A stretch of 64,000 nt of DNA from Sipunculus nudus (Eukaryota; Annelida; Sipuncula; Golfingiida; Sipunculidae), in the NCBI GenBank assembly GCA_026874595.1, contig CM049309.1, positions 92,896,723-92,960,722 on the forward strand, given 5' to 3'. A model generated the notes under the pieces. That model saw only the letters and a list, made by a program, of their open reading frames with translations. It searched no databases and was not told the DNA's origin. Of this stretch, positions 63,561 through 64,000 are shown one piece after another (position 1 is the stretch's first letter; each line of letters opens with the position of its first letter). The position numbers and the translations under genes are program-made.

Positions 63561-64000
63561 AAGTCAACAGTAGCTGCTTGAGAGAGCAATGAGTGCCAAA
63601 ACAATTTCCTTTCATTTTACCTACATGTTCAGAAGTGGTAAACTTCATGTAGTCTGTAAGCTGACGTTGTCATATGAACTACAGTTTTAATCAAAATTCT
63701 GACACATCATACCCATGATTCTGTACATCAAAGGACAAACCGAGCATAATAATTAGGCACAGTTACTTTTATTTATGATCACTTCTATATCACATGATAT
63801 AGCTTCTAATGTAAGATATTCACCAACTAGGTCATGATGTCAAGGCTGATATAATCAAATATTCACAGATTTATTTTTATCTCACAATTGAACAATTAAA
63901 TGTTTCCTATGACAAATGTTGGCCATCTTAGGTACTTATGATATAAAATTTTAAATTGAAATTAAAGAAATTCGAAGATTTTTTATGTTATTCTCCTAAT
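63561..64000 (+). other. Intron sequence to the window edge
   Basis: AT-rich, no exon or structured repeat recognised. The ARHGAP-like gene is expected to continue beyond the edge. Confidence 0.45.

Overview
The window is animal nuclear DNA: AT-rich, almost gene-free, with GT-AG introns, dinucleotide microsatellites and long minisatellite arrays. The dispersed repeats (runs of AGGTCA and TCAAGGTCA half-sites, repeats with a GGTGGCGCCACC palindrome, and a pearl/Helentron-like element with a tandem-repeat core) are of a kind I associate with molluscs, most likely a bivalve. The species is not determined. No bacterial genes, CRISPR, rRNA or tRNA genes were seen.

Two genes can be supported, both on the + strand. 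(1) The terminal coding exon of a cytochrome c oxidase subunit 7C (COX7C) homologue lies at 16750-16866, followed by an intron in the 3' UTR and a last exon with AATAAA and a GU-rich tract at 18193-18340. Its 3' splice site has been tandemly reiterated four times; only the last copy leads into an open frame. The exon for the mitochondrial presequence was not securely found. (2) A gene starting at 26088 has a short basic first coding exon (26 codons, strong GTAAGG donor) and a second exon at 55316-55520 in matching phase. The second exon resembles the N-terminal region of the ARHGAP45/ARHGAP29/GMIP family of Rho GTPase-activating proteins. The gene continues past the right edge.

Layout: 1-16.6 kb, intergenic or unassigned upstream DNA with 70-bp, 39-bp and 38-bp minisatellites; 16.6-18.3 kb, COX7C; 18.3-25.9 kb, intergenic DNA with microsatellites and an inverted pair of MITE-like elements; 25.9-26.2 kb, promoter and first exon of the ARHGAP-like gene; 26.2-55.3 kb, its large first intron, with a TIR element, a 56-bp minisatellite of about 16.5 kb split by a 2.26-kb pearl/Helentron-like insertion, and old tandem repeats; 55.3-55.5 kb, exon 2; then the next intron with a 7-kb 49-bp minisatellite.

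Five minisatellite families with different monomers fill about 29.2 kb (roughly 46%) of the window, against 400 bp of supported coding sequence. Several arrays show higher-order structure, notably a 3194-bp tandem duplication (57 monomers) within the 56-bp array.
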